From NCBI GenBank assembly GCA_037447655.1, contig JBBHKE010002729.1, positions 290,858 to 354,857 on the forward strand: 64,000 nt of DNA. The letters are read 5' to 3'. Source of the stretch: Zygnema cylindricum (lineage: Eukaryota > Streptophyta > Zygnematophyceae > Zygnematales > Zygnemataceae). This document shows positions 31,883-43,364 of the stretch, piece by piece. The notes beneath the pieces are model-generated. The model was given only the letters and a program-made list of their open reading frames with translations. It was not told the origin of the DNA and did no database searches. How positions within the stretch are numbered: the first letter of the stretch is position 1; each line of letters starts with the position of its first letter. Position numbers and translations under genes: made by a program.

Positions 31883-32699
31883 TGTTAAATTTAGGAAATC
31901 GGTGACCCAGAAGAAGAAGAAAAACCACCAGCAATTGCTATAATATTCAGATTACAAAAGAGGAAACTCTGACAAAGACCACAAAAAGACCCACTTCACA
32001 ATGAAGCCCCAAGCAAACTAGACACACACTAGGTCTGCGAATTCGCCACAATATAAATAGAATAATAAGGAACCACATGCACAATTTCACAAGGTTTGCC
32101 AAAATATCACAATGATCTTGCAATTCAAAAAGTGCACAAAAACTGCTTCGCAGTTTTTCCATACAATGAATTCCTTACACTAAAATATTCTAGGTCGTAC
32201 ATATACAAAGTGAACCTACAGCTGATCTACACTGTACTACAATTACCGTGGTCTGTCGGTACTTTTAAACATTAATCAAACTAAACCTCGCCGTCTACCA
32301 TACAAGTATTTACATCAATACTTAACCCTAGCCGCCGCTAAAGTACGCAGTCAAAGTTTGTTTGCTGAAATGACGGTTTGGTTAATATTTCTCTTCCAAA
32401 AATGACGGCCAACTCCCTCTGCCGTCCGCGCATTCATTTATCACCAAAGATGAACCTCCACGTGTAAATTTGATCCCTCAAGTAAATCTGTACTTTGTCA
32501 ACCAACTCAACAAAGCTTGACTTCCCCATTGACCGACACGTGTACATGGAGTGTACCAAATCTGTGAACTCCCTTTGGAGTTACATACCACACCAAATCT
32601 TGTCTACGTCGACTCAGTCTGTACACGAAACCGACTAAGTCTATAATCTCTTTCTCACACACGAGATATAGAGAGGAATACAGGTTTCCATAACCAACA
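31883..32699 (-). repeat. Copia E 5' LTR
   Basis: 817 bp, TGTTGGTTATGG ... TTTAACA on the minus strand, similar throughout to 25592-26408 with visible divergence. Confidence 0.88.
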
Positions 32700-33160
32700 G
32701 CATTATCCAATTCGATGCTGGAGAGGAAATAGGCAGAACGGCGATGACTTATTTGCCACGTGGCAGACCGAGAGTGGTGCCGAATATTTCTGTATATAAA
32801 GTACGACGGCTACCGTACTTTATATGTTTATTATATAGTGTATGGTAATCTCATTATTCTAGAAGGGCTATGAGTAAGTTCTTAGGACTTAGACATATTT
32901 GAAAGCCCTCTCTCCCAAAGGCAATCTGTATAAATTCCTTGTCTTTCAACAACCATTAGTTAATGCTCAGGTGAGATATTTGAGTGATTCATTTTGATGC
33001 GCACTCAGAGGAGTCTATGCTACACAGACGTGTTGTCCGTCAGAGTTTTTGCGTGTAAGGGTGGCACTTATTCATTGCCAAAGTAAATAGTGCGAATACT
33101 ATCCTAGAGGCTTCATATAAGCTAAACACTCTGTGTACCAATGGAGGTCACAAAATTATT
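32700..33160 (+). repeat. Right part of copia F 5' LTR
   Basis: It continues the LTR broken at 25591. It holds a TATATAAAGTA box-like word (32812-32822), the CAGGGTGGCA-type block as AAGGGTGGCAC, and ends next to the primer-binding site at 33161. Confidence 0.7.
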
Positions 33161-35863
33161 GGTTATAGGTCCACCCTCTAGAGTGTCGATTATCAATTAA
33201 ATAGGGTTAATTTATTGGGAAACCATGATGAGGGGTGCATTGTTTAAAATACGGCTATAGGGCATTGTGAATGGTCGTGTGCGTCGGCCATTTGCAAAAT
33301 TGGGAGTTCCACCAGGGTTTAGAGGATCTCAATTCACACGAGGATCAAGGTGAAGCATCGTGTAGAACACAGGGAAGGAGAAGAGGAAGAAGAAAATCAC
33401 ACCGATCGCTACTGGATCGGTTCCGGTAGCAAATGTTTAGAAAAGTGAGGCATATGATAGTGAAATATGGGATTTCAACAACACTGTGGCGAGCGTCTCA
33501 CTCAAGCAGTGGCTACACCTCATCTTCATGTGAAAAAGGCGGACGAGTTATGGGAGGCTCTTGTCAACATTTATAAGATTGGTACGATCTAGCAGCAGAA
33601 GCTAGCTGATCAGAAGGTACATGCATATGTGTACAAAGGGGGAAGATTTTAGACTTTTGTAATTACTTGGCCAGGTTATTCATGGAGTTGGAGAGTGTAG
33701 AGAAATAAGAGACCGAGAAAGAGAAGGTGAATACTTTGTTGATGCAGGATTTGCAAGATCATTGATGGATCAGGAACTCCGTTGCGGGGATGATTTTGGT
33801 TCGGGAAAGCAAAATTGAGATTCGAAGAGGAGGAAAGAGTGTCCAAGCATTGGCTGCTGGAACTAACTGGGGGGATAAGGATTCTATGAAACCTTATGGA
33901 AACTTTGGTAGTGGAGAAAGAGGAAACCAATCGGACGGATGTGGATCGAGGCCTCCGAAGGGACTCTATCACTTTTGTATGAAGTAGGGGCATTACATAC
34001 CACAGTGTAGTAAATTGACAGAGATGAGATTGAAGGAGGAACCATCCATAGGAAAGAAGAAGGCATTTGTGGCAACACAAGTCATGGGAGAGGATTTTTA
34101 TGAGGACGATGGAGAAATCCTACTCAACGAGAAGCAGGAGGTGAAAGGTGAGCCAAAGATTCCAAGGAGGCAAAAGTGTGCTTTCGGAGGAGGAGGAGAA
34201 GCTCCAGAAGAATGATGGATTATTGATTCAGAAGCCTTTATGCATATGTGTAAAGATAAACCATTGTTTACCTAAATGAGAAAGATCCCTACTGTAGAGA
34301 TAGAGTATGGGGATGGGAGAATAGTATCCACTAATTTAGTGGGATCTGTGGATCCGAGAGTCTTAGTCGATGGAAAGACATCCATAGTCATTTTCTCTGA
34401 TGATCTTTTTATTCCAAAGTTGAAGAACAACCTTATCTCTACGTTGGTCTTAGATGATAAGGGTTTTGAGACTAGTACTAAGAAATGAGTCTTTGTTGCT
34501 AGCTATGAGAATGAAGTGTACTTCACAGCTGAAAAAGGTAGCCAATGTATGTTTAGGCTGAATATGAGTAATGGAAAGACGGGAGTTTCCTATGCTGGTG
34601 TAAGTGATTTGATGATGTGGCATAAAAGATTAGGACATGTGCATCTAGATAGATTGAAGTAAATGAAGAAAATGGGTGTAGTTGAGGGAATACATTTTGG
34701 GGACAATGAGACTTTGGATGATTGTAGCGGATGTGCTCTAGGTAAGGCCCACAAATTTCCTATTCCAAAAACCGCAACATATAAGGGTGAAAAGGTCTTA
34801 GATCTGGTTCATAATGACATATGGGGACTGGCCAAAGTGCCATCAGTTGGAGGAAAAAGATTTATGCTTAGTATCATTGATGATTGGTCTACATACTCTG
34901 GAGTATATTTTTTGAAAAACAAATCTGAGGCTTCGGCTTATTTTAGAGAGTATAAAGCATGGAGTGAAAAGCTTTATGAGATACCTATAAAGAGAGTGAG
35001 AAGTGATAATGGGGGGGATACACTTCTAATGAGTTTCAGGATTTCTTGAAAGAGGATGGGGTTCAACACCAACAGACTGTTCCAAAAAACCTGGAACAAA
35101 ATGGTGTAGTAAGAGACTAAATTGGACATTAAGTGATAATGCCCGTAGTATGTTGTCGAATAAAAAGATAAGAAAAAGTTTTTGGGCTCAAGCTATGAAT
35201 TGTGCCGACTATCTCAAAAAAGAGTCCTTACCTCGACGGTAAAAGGACAAACACCTTATAAAAGATGGACCGGGGGAAAACCTAATATTTCACACTTAGA
35301 GGTGTTTGGAAGTCAAGTATTTAGTCTAAACACAAAAAATCTGATTTGAAGTTAGATGCAAGGGGGAAGCCGGGATACCTACTTGGGTATGAAAATGTAA
35401 AGGGATATAGAGTTTATGATCTCGGAAGAGAAGACATCATTCTAGTAAAACACTTGGTAGTCATGGATGAAGGAAAGTCCATTGATCCCTTTAAATACAC
35501 TAAACCGATTAGAATTAGAATTTAATCCGAAAATGAGTTAGATTTAAATTCTTCTAACCGGACTCCGGTTCAGCCTGACCTTGCAAAGGAAGAGAAAAAT
35601 CTGATCGAGAGTGACCCTCTCTTGGAATCACAGCTTCCGATTCACACTGAAGAAGAAAGCGAGGAAAGAACGGAAATGGATGATGAATGTCCGGAGATGG
35701 TCTCCACGGATAAGGGAGAAGATGAAGTCGTTCGCAAAAATCCGAGATTACCCTCCATTCCAGCATCAGAGTTTGAAGGAAGAAGGAGAAGGAGCAAGAG
35801 ACTTCAAGAGAGACAAGTGAACAACAAGGTAACTAAGCTGTCACACTTGATTGAACCCCAAAC
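33141..35863 (+). pseudogene. Copia F gag, protease and integrase
   Basis: The gag ATG at 33141 (MEVTKLLVIGPPSR) lies in the LTR end, and the reading frame crosses the primer-binding site GGTTATAGGTCCACC (33161-33175). Many stops follow. The zinc knuckle near 33970 has lost its first Cys (YHFC). The protease motif WIIDSEAFMHMC near 34215 has Glu in place of Gly. Integrase shows MWHKRLGHVHLDRL, CSGCALGKAHKFP, a core HNDIWG and RSDNGG (34616-35010), then GKPNISHLEVFGS-type and LSHLIEPQT sequence. The frame stops at 35863 where a PIF/Harbinger transposon is inserted, and resumes at 42538. Confidence 0.88.
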
Positions 35864-35866
35864 TTA

Positions 35867-35882
35867 GGGTGCGTCCCCATGT
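35867..35882 (+). repeat. Harbinger left terminal inverted repeat
   Basis: GGGTGCGTCCCCATGT, preceded by the TTA duplication. A related subterminal word (GCGTCCCTATGTGCGAAT) occurs at 35944. Confidence 0.85.
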
Positions 35883-35999
35883 AATTGATACTTTGGCAAA
35901 GTATTTTGGACTGTAGTATAGATTCTCCATCCTACTTTGAAGAGCGTCCCTATGTGCGAATATGAAATCAAAACTTTGAAATGTGACGGTTGTAGACGT

Positions 36000-36240
36000 A
36001 GGTACTACTGATAACAACTGAAGACGACGTCGAAACTACTACGAAAGATGACGAACTCAAAAACCACGACGGTTGTACACGTCTACAATACACGCAACTA
36101 TTTGTGACGACTCGAAACCTAACGACGGTTGTACATGTCTACAACGAGAAACAGTGTGACAACACCCGTGACATCATGTGACATCGTAATGTTGCATATG
36201 ACATACATCATGTGACATCATAATGTTGCATATGACATTG
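36000..36240 (+). repeat. Subterminal short repeats
   Basis: ACGACGGTTGTACACGTCTACAA recurs with variation near 36068 and 36122 (region cited by position). CATCATGTGACATC(G/A)TAATG then TTGCATATGACAT is duplicated at 36171-36238. Subterminal repeats are common transposase-binding sites in this superfamily. The role here is inferred. Confidence 0.5.
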
Positions 36241-36275
36241 TAGACATCAGACCTCCAACGCTGTTGAACAAACTC

Positions 36276-36476
36276 CTACACTCCTACCACATTGCTGACC
36301 CCTTTTCGAGAGCATGTCAACAAATAACCACGCAATTCGATTCTCACAATTTCTTCCGTTTCCACACCTACCACAAAACGACCAATTTCAATAGCTTTAC
36401 ATTGTTTGAGGGTTGTGTAAGTGGCACGACCAGCTTTATCTAGCACACTTTGGATCTCAAAAGGTGCATCTACCAT
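36276..36476 (-). CDS. Unrecognised open frame inside the Harbinger element
   Basis: A 66-codon frame begins MVDAPFEIQSVLDKAG and continues with ordinary, non-repetitive composition (IEIGRFVVGVETEEIVRIEL). I do not recognise the family. Its amino-acid balance looks protein-like compared with the AT-rich surroundings. It could be an exon of a captured host gene or a third element-encoded peptide. Confidence 0.3.
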   Translation of the reverse strand: MVDAPFEIQSVLDKAGRATYTTLKQCKAIEIGRFVVGVETEEIVRIELRGYLLTCSRKGVSNVVGV

Positions 36477-36479
36477 TTA

Positions 36480-37138
36480 ACGAATACCTTAATAGCAAGT
36501 AAGTTTAGAGTGACATAACCGAATTACATATGGTGTGATTGATAATAAATACCAATTAGGGGGGAATTCAAACATCAAATTGAAATTTGGCAATCATTGA
36601 AGCCGACCATCTTTGTCTTTCACACCAAAATGGTGAGGTAAGAAAAAATCAAAATCAATATAAAGATTAAAAAAAATATGGATTGGTAAAATTGATATAA
36701 AATAATCAGAACCTGGAATTAAAATTGATATTGTAATTGAAATGCCACTTAAAAAATGAAAAATGTAACAAAAGGTAATATTTGTAAAAAGAAATAACCT
36801 ACTAAAGTTTATCATGTAATTTGGAAATCAACCTTCAAATTTTATTTTGAAATTAGAGTAAATTTTTATTTCACTTTTGAAAGTGAGGATGCAACTAAAT
36901 ATACAAAGGTAAAATTGGTGAATTGAAAAACAAATGGGGACTAAAATAAAGCATTGAAGGGTGGGAATTGTTTTCTAGGATGACACCAAAACAAGAAAAA
37001 AGATACGTGTCATTGATGATTCAAAATGTTACATTTGCATTGATGACGATCTTACAAATGATTTTGAGAACCTTATTGCCTCCTATATTTTACAAGCATC
37101 ACGACCACCAATTGGTTTAAACTGCTATTGCTAAGGTT
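36480..37138. other. AT-rich sequence upstream of the transposase; no gene seen
   Basis: Only short frames occur. It contains TTAGGGGGGAATTC at 36557, which resembles a Harbinger-type end, but I found no partner. Confidence 0.4.
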
Positions 37139-37453
37139 ATGCCTCGAATTTCAGCAAACTGCATCCATCAAAATACCAATTTCCAAGGTGATTTGAATGA
37201 AGACTACTACATTAGACCAAGAAGTATACATTGGGTGGACAAAGAGTTACCACGCTACAATGACAAACAATTTCGACAATTATTTCGACTAAAAAAAGAC
37301 ACGGTCCAATTTTTGGTAAATGAATTAAAAGATAAGTTAGAAACCAAACCCCCTCCAAGACTTCGTAATATTTCCAATAAGAAATTAAGCGTGGAAAAAC
37401 AAATTTTAATAGCATTGATGCGTTTGGGACATCAAGGCGGGATCACACGTACT
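37139..37453 (+). CDS. PIF/Harbinger transposase, N-terminal part (runs into gap)
   Basis: The ATG at 37139 (MPRISANCIH) opens a frame of 105 codons up to the N gap. The sequence FRQLFRLKKDTVQFLVNEL followed by KLSVEKQILIALMRLGHQGG is characteristic of the N-terminal helix-turn-helix region of PIF/Harbinger (HARBI1-like) transposases. The DDE catalytic residues should lie in the 991-base gap and cannot be checked. After the gap the sequence at 38445 is a (TC)n tract and not recognisable as transposase, so the 3' end is unknown. Confidence 0.85.
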
Positions 37454-38444
37454 NNNNNNNNNNNNNNNNNNNNNNNNNNNNNNNNNNNNNNNNNNNNNNN
37501 NNNNNNNNNNNNNNNNNNNNNNNNNNNNNNNNNNNNNNNNNNNNNNNNNNNNNNNNNNNNNNNNNNNNNNNNNNNNNNNNNNNNNNNNNNNNNNNNNNNN
37601 NNNNNNNNNNNNNNNNNNNNNNNNNNNNNNNNNNNNNNNNNNNNNNNNNNNNNNNNNNNNNNNNNNNNNNNNNNNNNNNNNNNNNNNNNNNNNNNNNNNN
37701 NNNNNNNNNNNNNNNNNNNNNNNNNNNNNNNNNNNNNNNNNNNNNNNNNNNNNNNNNNNNNNNNNNNNNNNNNNNNNNNNNNNNNNNNNNNNNNNNNNNN
37801 NNNNNNNNNNNNNNNNNNNNNNNNNNNNNNNNNNNNNNNNNNNNNNNNNNNNNNNNNNNNNNNNNNNNNNNNNNNNNNNNNNNNNNNNNNNNNNNNNNNN
37901 NNNNNNNNNNNNNNNNNNNNNNNNNNNNNNNNNNNNNNNNNNNNNNNNNNNNNNNNNNNNNNNNNNNNNNNNNNNNNNNNNNNNNNNNNNNNNNNNNNNN
38001 NNNNNNNNNNNNNNNNNNNNNNNNNNNNNNNNNNNNNNNNNNNNNNNNNNNNNNNNNNNNNNNNNNNNNNNNNNNNNNNNNNNNNNNNNNNNNNNNNNNN
38101 NNNNNNNNNNNNNNNNNNNNNNNNNNNNNNNNNNNNNNNNNNNNNNNNNNNNNNNNNNNNNNNNNNNNNNNNNNNNNNNNNNNNNNNNNNNNNNNNNNNN
38201 NNNNNNNNNNNNNNNNNNNNNNNNNNNNNNNNNNNNNNNNNNNNNNNNNNNNNNNNNNNNNNNNNNNNNNNNNNNNNNNNNNNNNNNNNNNNNNNNNNNN
38301 NNNNNNNNNNNNNNNNNNNNNNNNNNNNNNNNNNNNNNNNNNNNNNNNNNNNNNNNNNNNNNNNNNNNNNNNNNNNNNNNNNNNNNNNNNNNNNNNNNNN
38401 NNNNNNNNNNNNNNNNNNNNNNNNNNNNNNNNNNNNNNNNNNNN
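37454..38444. other. Assembly gap (991 N)
   Basis: The gap covers the catalytic part of the Harbinger transposase. Open frames across it consist of unknown residues and carry no information. Confidence 0.99.
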
Positions 38445-38976
38445 CAACTACCCATCTCTCTCTCTCTCTCTCGCTCGCGGTTTTAATCGTAATTTGTTTT
38501 TGTTTACATGTATTTTTTAAGCTCTTTTAAAATTTTTTCCTTATTGCTTTCATGTGTCTTTGAAATTTCTCACCCTCTCCCTCCCCATGCTTTTCTTGGA
38601 ACCCCAAAATGGCAACATTGATGCGAATATTTTCACAAAACTTACAAAAAAAAATAATCATTTTTTCTTTAATCTAACAACAAATATATTATGCAAATGA
38701 AATCATACATAAAATGAACAAACATTAAATATGATAAGTTAATCGCTTATGTGAAATCAACATAATAAATAAACTTGTTTTCTTAATGGTTTGATGTTGT
38801 ACCCATCAACATATCAAGACCGGTCAACTCTATGCTTGGGATCAAAAGAAACAAACTAAAAGTGTTTGAAAATGGTTTTTTATGACGTTCCAACCAAATA
38901 TTGTGCACAACCAAATGAATACTAACCATTCTTTCCCTTTCAAAAAAGTGACCAGAACACAACTCACTAGAATTTG
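38445..38976. other. No gene seen; intergenic space of the Harbinger element
   Basis: A (TC)n stretch adjoins the gap, then AT-rich sequence between the transposase and the convergent second gene. Confidence 0.5.
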
Positions 38977-40149
38977 CTATTGAATGTCAGGATTTCTATC
39001 CAATGCCAACACCATTTTGTTGACGACTTTATCAAGAAAATTTTCAAGCCGGTCTATTTGCTTGTCAGATAGTTTTTCTTGTCGATCAAAATGCTCATTG
39101 TTCACCTTTCCCATACTTGTTTCCAACATTTCACCTAATTTTTATGACATGTGTATAGAGTTCTCTTGCTTAACCTTGCGTACTTCTCGTTTTCTTTTCC
39201 TTGATGTTGTGAACTTATCTTTATGCACAAGGAATTGAAATCCATCATCTTTCGCTTCACTTACTCTTTTTCCTTCACCCCCTTCATCTTTTTCTTATTT
39301 TTTTATGTTCTCCTCACTTACACCGTTTGTACATCCATTCTCGTCTTTATAATCGCCACTCGCATTTGGTTCTTGTACATTACTTGTTTGGCTTATTTGA
39401 TTACCTTCCAACATCACTGTATCTTGTTCTTCTTCAAGAGTGTTGTTCCTCGTCGGCGGATTGTCCCTGGTGTTCCATGTGACTTTTGGATGCACTAACT
39501 CCCTTTTAAAAAGCCAAAAATCCATCTTTTCGAATAAATCCTTTGAAAAGAAGGGAGGCAAGCCTATGTTTGTTTTGACTTTTTTTGCATGGTAAAATTA
39601 AGGGCTACGCCGCTTCTAAACCATGGTCCCTAATTCTTTTAAAGTCATTTGTTAAATTATTCCATTTCTTCTTACATTCATTCCATTCTCGCTTAACCCC
39701 TTTCTTTTTTATTACACTAAAAATCTCCCCCCATTTTCAACATTACTCCCAAATTTAGTTTTTACACTTGCCTCTGGTTGATGTATTGTTCTTCTTCTTT
39801 TGCTTCACTTCACGCGTCCATCTCGTACAATCCCTACTAACGTTTTGGGTTTTAGGCGTACAATTTTTTTTCTTAGAGTTCCCTTGTTTTCTGTCGTTTT
39901 CCACGTTGTTAGAGAATGATGTGGAGGTGTGGTTTGAATAGAGATAAAAATGGGAAATGTTGGTTGAATTTGAGGTGTGTTCATTGAAGTAGGTGGAGTC
40001 GCAGTGTAATTTGTGTTGTTGACACGCTCGTTCCTGTTATTGGTGTTATTGGTGTGTAGAGGCCAGAAATTTCGCATTTTATTTCTTGAGATATTACTTG
40101 TCAGGGATGTTATAGAGACGAAAAGTGATTTTTTAGGCTCTTTATTCAT
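38977..40149 (-). pseudogene. Harbinger second protein, Myb/SANT (trihelix)-like, degraded
   Basis: The minus-strand start at 40149 (MNKEPKKSLF) is provisional. A candidate SANT start TRWTRE lies near 39820. The helix KREWNECKKKWNNLTNDF near 39690-39640 matches the 'CKKKWNNL' core of Myb/SANT-like proteins that assist PIF/Harbinger transposases in nuclear import and DNA binding. LPPFFSKDLFEKMDFWLF follows, then a polar linker, a basic nuclear-localisation-like SRKRKREVRKVK near 39195, and a C-terminal coiled coil ending LALDRNPDIQ with the stop at 38977. Two TAA stops (near 39295 and 39150) and frame changes upstream make it a pseudogene. Confidence 0.72.
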
Positions 40150-40329
40150 TTCGTCTTACAAATCGACAATACTTTGCATCAGAAAGCATATAAAGCTGCA
40201 AATAATCCTACAACTAGCACGAAGCAATCTGTCATTTGCAAGTTATACAACTACACAATCCACCACATGTACAACAATACATACATATCAGCCAACTACA
40301 TATCTGCCACCTACACATTTCTACATTTT

Positions 40330-40550
40330 AGATACACATTTGTGCACATTACTGCACACGTTTCTGCACGTTCGTACTCACATTTTTGCACATTTTGGCA
40401 CATTTTTGCACATTTGTGCACACATTTTTGCAAACATTTTTGCACATTTTTGCTTACATTTTAGCACGTTTCTGCACATTTTTGCACACATTTTTGCACA
40501 TTTTTGCAAAGATATCTGCTAATTTGTGCACATTTCCTGTTGTACAGGTA
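40330..40550 (+). repeat. Array of CACATTTTTGCA words
   Basis: About fifteen variants of a 12-20-nt unit (CACATTTTTGCA, CACACATTTTTGCA) occur in tandem. Open frames rich in His, Phe and Ala are repeat artefacts. Confidence 0.85.
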
Positions 40551-40559
40551 TATATTTTT

Positions 40560-42518
40560 ACCATCTAAATGAAGCATTACATTTTTGGCAATTTATTATT
40601 TGCTGAATGAAGCAACAACTATAGATGTAGATGTAGCAATAGCAGTAGCAGGATGTAGCAATAGCAGTAGCAGGTGCTTGCTGAACAGTAGGACCGTATA
40701 GTTTTTTGAGTAGAAAATGTAGAGAATAATGAAGAAACGTCGGTTTACTTCAATAGAAAGAGAATAAAGAGAAAAAATGACTAAAAGTGAAATAGAAAAA
40801 ATGACTATATACGAATACTAAATAATTATTATTATGTATTGTTTAGTATATAAATGGGAAAAAATGTTATATATACCTTTCTTCACTTCTCGAGCTCCTG
40901 AATTGCTATGGCCACACATGCCAAAAAAAGTCGAATTCGTCCAATTCCTTCTAACTGCTGTCCCAAAAAAACGAAAAGAAAGGTCATTATACACAATCTC
41001 TATCATATTTAAGAAGAAAACATAATTAGGAGCGAATATTAGTCGCATTCCTCAATGAAATTTAGGCCAAAAAACATAAACACACGAGGGAATTAGTGTC
41101 GTTACTCTACCAATTTTTTAAAAAAAAACATAAAATAAAAGCGTTTTTGAATGCTTTTTTTGTACTGTGGAATTGAAAACTGCATCAGAGATTGCACAAA
41201 TTACTTAGAGGAAAAAAAATGCAAAATAATAAATCAATGGAAAGAAAAAGTATAAGAAAAAATTAGAAAATTAAATGAAACTTAAGACGATACCGAATAA
41301 AGAAAAAATGGCAAAAAAATTATTAGACGCGAAATGTTAATTACGCCTCTTAAGGCTTTGAAAATTGGAGATTAGGGCAGTTGACTTTAGGAAATTGCAC
41401 AGTTTAGAGAGTAGTTTTAACAAATATGATAAAACAAAAGATTAAAAGGAAAAAATTGGACAAAAAAGAGAGAAAAATTACAAGATTTTGCGAGAAAAAT
41501 CAATGAGACAATGAGGGGATTAAAGGAAAAAAACACGAAGAGGAAATAATCAATGGACAAAAAAGGAATAATAAAGAAAAAAATAAAAAAACGCTAACGG
41601 GAGAAAGTTAAAAATAAAGAAAAAATAAAAGTAAAAGAACCTAAAATGTAAAAAATGACATTTCAGCTCATAAATTTAGGTTTCAGGGTGAATTCGCCTA
41701 GGTTAGAGAGTAGTTTTGTGAAAAAATGGTGAAACGAGAAATAGAAAGAGAATTATTGAACATTAAAAAAAGATAAAGATAAGATTTTGCGGCAAAAAGG
41801 ACGACCAAAAAAATGAGGAGGAAATGAATGAATGAAAAAAACTAAAGAAATAAAGAAGAACAAAAAAAAATAACATGCAGGAATAATAAACAAAGAATTA
41901 AAAAAATAATAAGACACTTAATATAAATAACAAATAAAGACCTTTTTCTGTCGATCAAAAAACCGCTCTTGTTATATTATCTCCTAGCAAGCGCTACGCC
42001 AACTCCATATATTGCTTGTGAGAATACATGAGTTATAAAGTGCGGGGTACCGTGACAGTGGAAGTGGGAGACAGCGTGCAATAGTGGGAGAGAAACTACT
42101 CGCGGGATTTCACCTTGGGCAAAATGACTGGCTACAAAATACCCCTAGAAAAAAAAAATCGACGTACGGGTCACAACGCGACAAAATATGTTTTTTCTGT
42201 TCTCCCAAAAAAATTCACACTCGTGTGGCGCGTGCGTGGTTCATTTTGAATTTGCTGTTTGGGCGGTACTTGAACTAAAATCACCCCCTCGAGGTGATTT
42301 TGGATGAAGTTTTTTTTTGGGCTGGATTCTCTTGCCCGAGGGTCGAAAAGGGGAAAACGCCAAAATGCGTTCACATGACGACAAACACGGCGTACATCCA
42401 AAGTATGAATTGACGTTTACATTAATTTGGTGAAAATGTTTTTTTCATACTGCTAAAGTTTTTTTCACAGTTCTTTGAATTTTAGGGCAAAAAGATAGAG
42501 AAAAGTAGATACTTTAAT
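40560..42518. other. A-rich right part of the Harbinger element; no gene seen
   Basis: Long A-rich tracts (41090-41940) with GAAAAAATG words. Short frames only. A short GTAGCA-AGCAATA duplication lies at 40626-40672. It ends at the right TIR. Confidence 0.5.
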
Positions 42519-42534
42519 ACATGAGGACGTACCC
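42519..42534 (-). repeat. Harbinger right terminal inverted repeat
   Basis: ACATGAGGACGTACCC on the plus strand, followed by TTA. It matches the left TIR at 14 of 16 positions. Confidence 0.85.
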
Positions 42535-42537
42535 TTA

Positions 42538-42713
42538 CTCAAAAGTAGTTAATAGTCTGGAACGTAGTATATGGATGACAACCATTAATGATGAGATGGC
42601 TTCCATTATAAAAACAAACACATTGGAGCTGGTGCATTGTCCTCCGGACAAAAAGCCGATATGATGCAAGTGGGTATTTAAGTTCAAACTCAATCCGGAT
42701 ATTACTATCGAGG
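42538..42713 (+). pseudogene. Copia F pol, continuation after the Harbinger insertion
   Basis: The frame continues YSKVVNSLERSIW, MTTINDEMASIIKTNTLEL, then CKWVFKFKLNPDI, matching the start of RT in copia B (47434-47600). It breaks off at about 42713 against LTR sequence, so the RT core, RNase H and the start of the 3' LTR of F have been deleted or replaced. Confidence 0.88.
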
Positions 42714-43364
42714 AGTGTACGCTACCCCACATACAGAATACCGCGCATTTGTTTCGACGGCGAAACCAATACCAAGCAATTATTTTCGACGGCTAGAATT
42801 AAAAGTCGATCTTGATAGAATAGCGGCGATAGATGTCAAGATCCCGGAATGGATGTTTTGGCATTTTTTGGTCATCGCCATGACAAGTGGCACGTGGCAC
42901 AACCGCATTGGCTTGCGGCATCTCCGGACTATACGGGAACAAATCCGGATATGGCAAGCGTCGACATTTTCCTCATGCCGTACAATGGCCGTATAGAAAG
43001 TACTTCGACACTTGTACTTTACGCTTCGACACAATAATCTGATTAGTGCCGTACCCTAGTAGTATAGGGTTTAGAGAGGGAATTATGACTTCAAAAATTT
43101 GGTAGGTAGACCCTCTCTCCCAGAGAGCTTGTGTACAAAAGGTCAACTTTGACCATTCATAGCTTACTGCTCAAGGGAGCAAATTCAGAGATTCTTTTTG
43201 CTATTGACTCAGAGGAGTTTTGTCTTCACAAGGGTCATGTTGCTCAAATTTTTCATCTAACAGGGTGGCATTTATTCTTGTGGAAACTCAAAGGGGTCAG
43301 GGTTATAATAAGGGCTTCGTTTCAACTACCTACTATGAGGACCAATGAAGGTCTCAGAGTTGCA
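42714..43364 (+). repeat. Copia A 5' LTR, 5'-truncated (possibly also the F 3' LTR)
   Basis: It resembles the LTR at 2589 (CGCGCATTTGTTTCGACGGCGAAAC) and that at 1 (TCAACTTTGACC, GGGAGCAAATTCAGAGATTC). It ends TTGCA at 43364 before the primer-binding site. The deletion junction at 42713 may reflect recombination inside F. Confidence 0.75.

Larger units (their letters stand above)
25592..32699 (-). mobile_element. Copia retrotransposon E, minus strand, nested in the copia F LTR
   Basis: The two LTRs are equal in length (817 bp: 3' at 25592-26408, 5' at 31883-32699) and run TGTTGG ... AACA on the minus strand. Gag, protease, integrase, RT and RNase H lie between them in copia order. RT is interrupted by a 1.3-kb LTR-like insert at 27044-28354. 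The element carries stops and frameshifts in every domain and is not autonomous. Confidence 0.9.
35864..42537. mobile_element. PIF/Harbinger DNA transposon with TIRs and TTA target-site duplication
   Basis: The left TIR GGGTGCGTCCCCATGT (35867-35882) and the right TIR, reading GGGTACGTCCTCATGT on the minus strand (42519-42534), match at 14 of 16 positions. Each is flanked by TTA (35864-35866 and 42535-42537), the family's target preference. The element proper is 6668 bp. Removing it and one TTA rejoins the copia F frame as EPQT-YSKVVNS, which aligns with EPHSYSKAMNS of copia B. Inside are a transposase and a Myb/SANT-like second protein, the standard pair for this superfamily. The 991-N gap lies in the transposase. 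Confidence 0.92.

Noticed and set aside
36557-36580. Second Harbinger end (TTAGGGGGGAATTC)
   Set aside because: No matching inverted partner or duplication was found, and the outer TIR pair explains the insertion fully.
37406-38455. Long frames across the N gap
   Set aside because: They consist of unknown residues. Only the 105 codons before the gap are informative.
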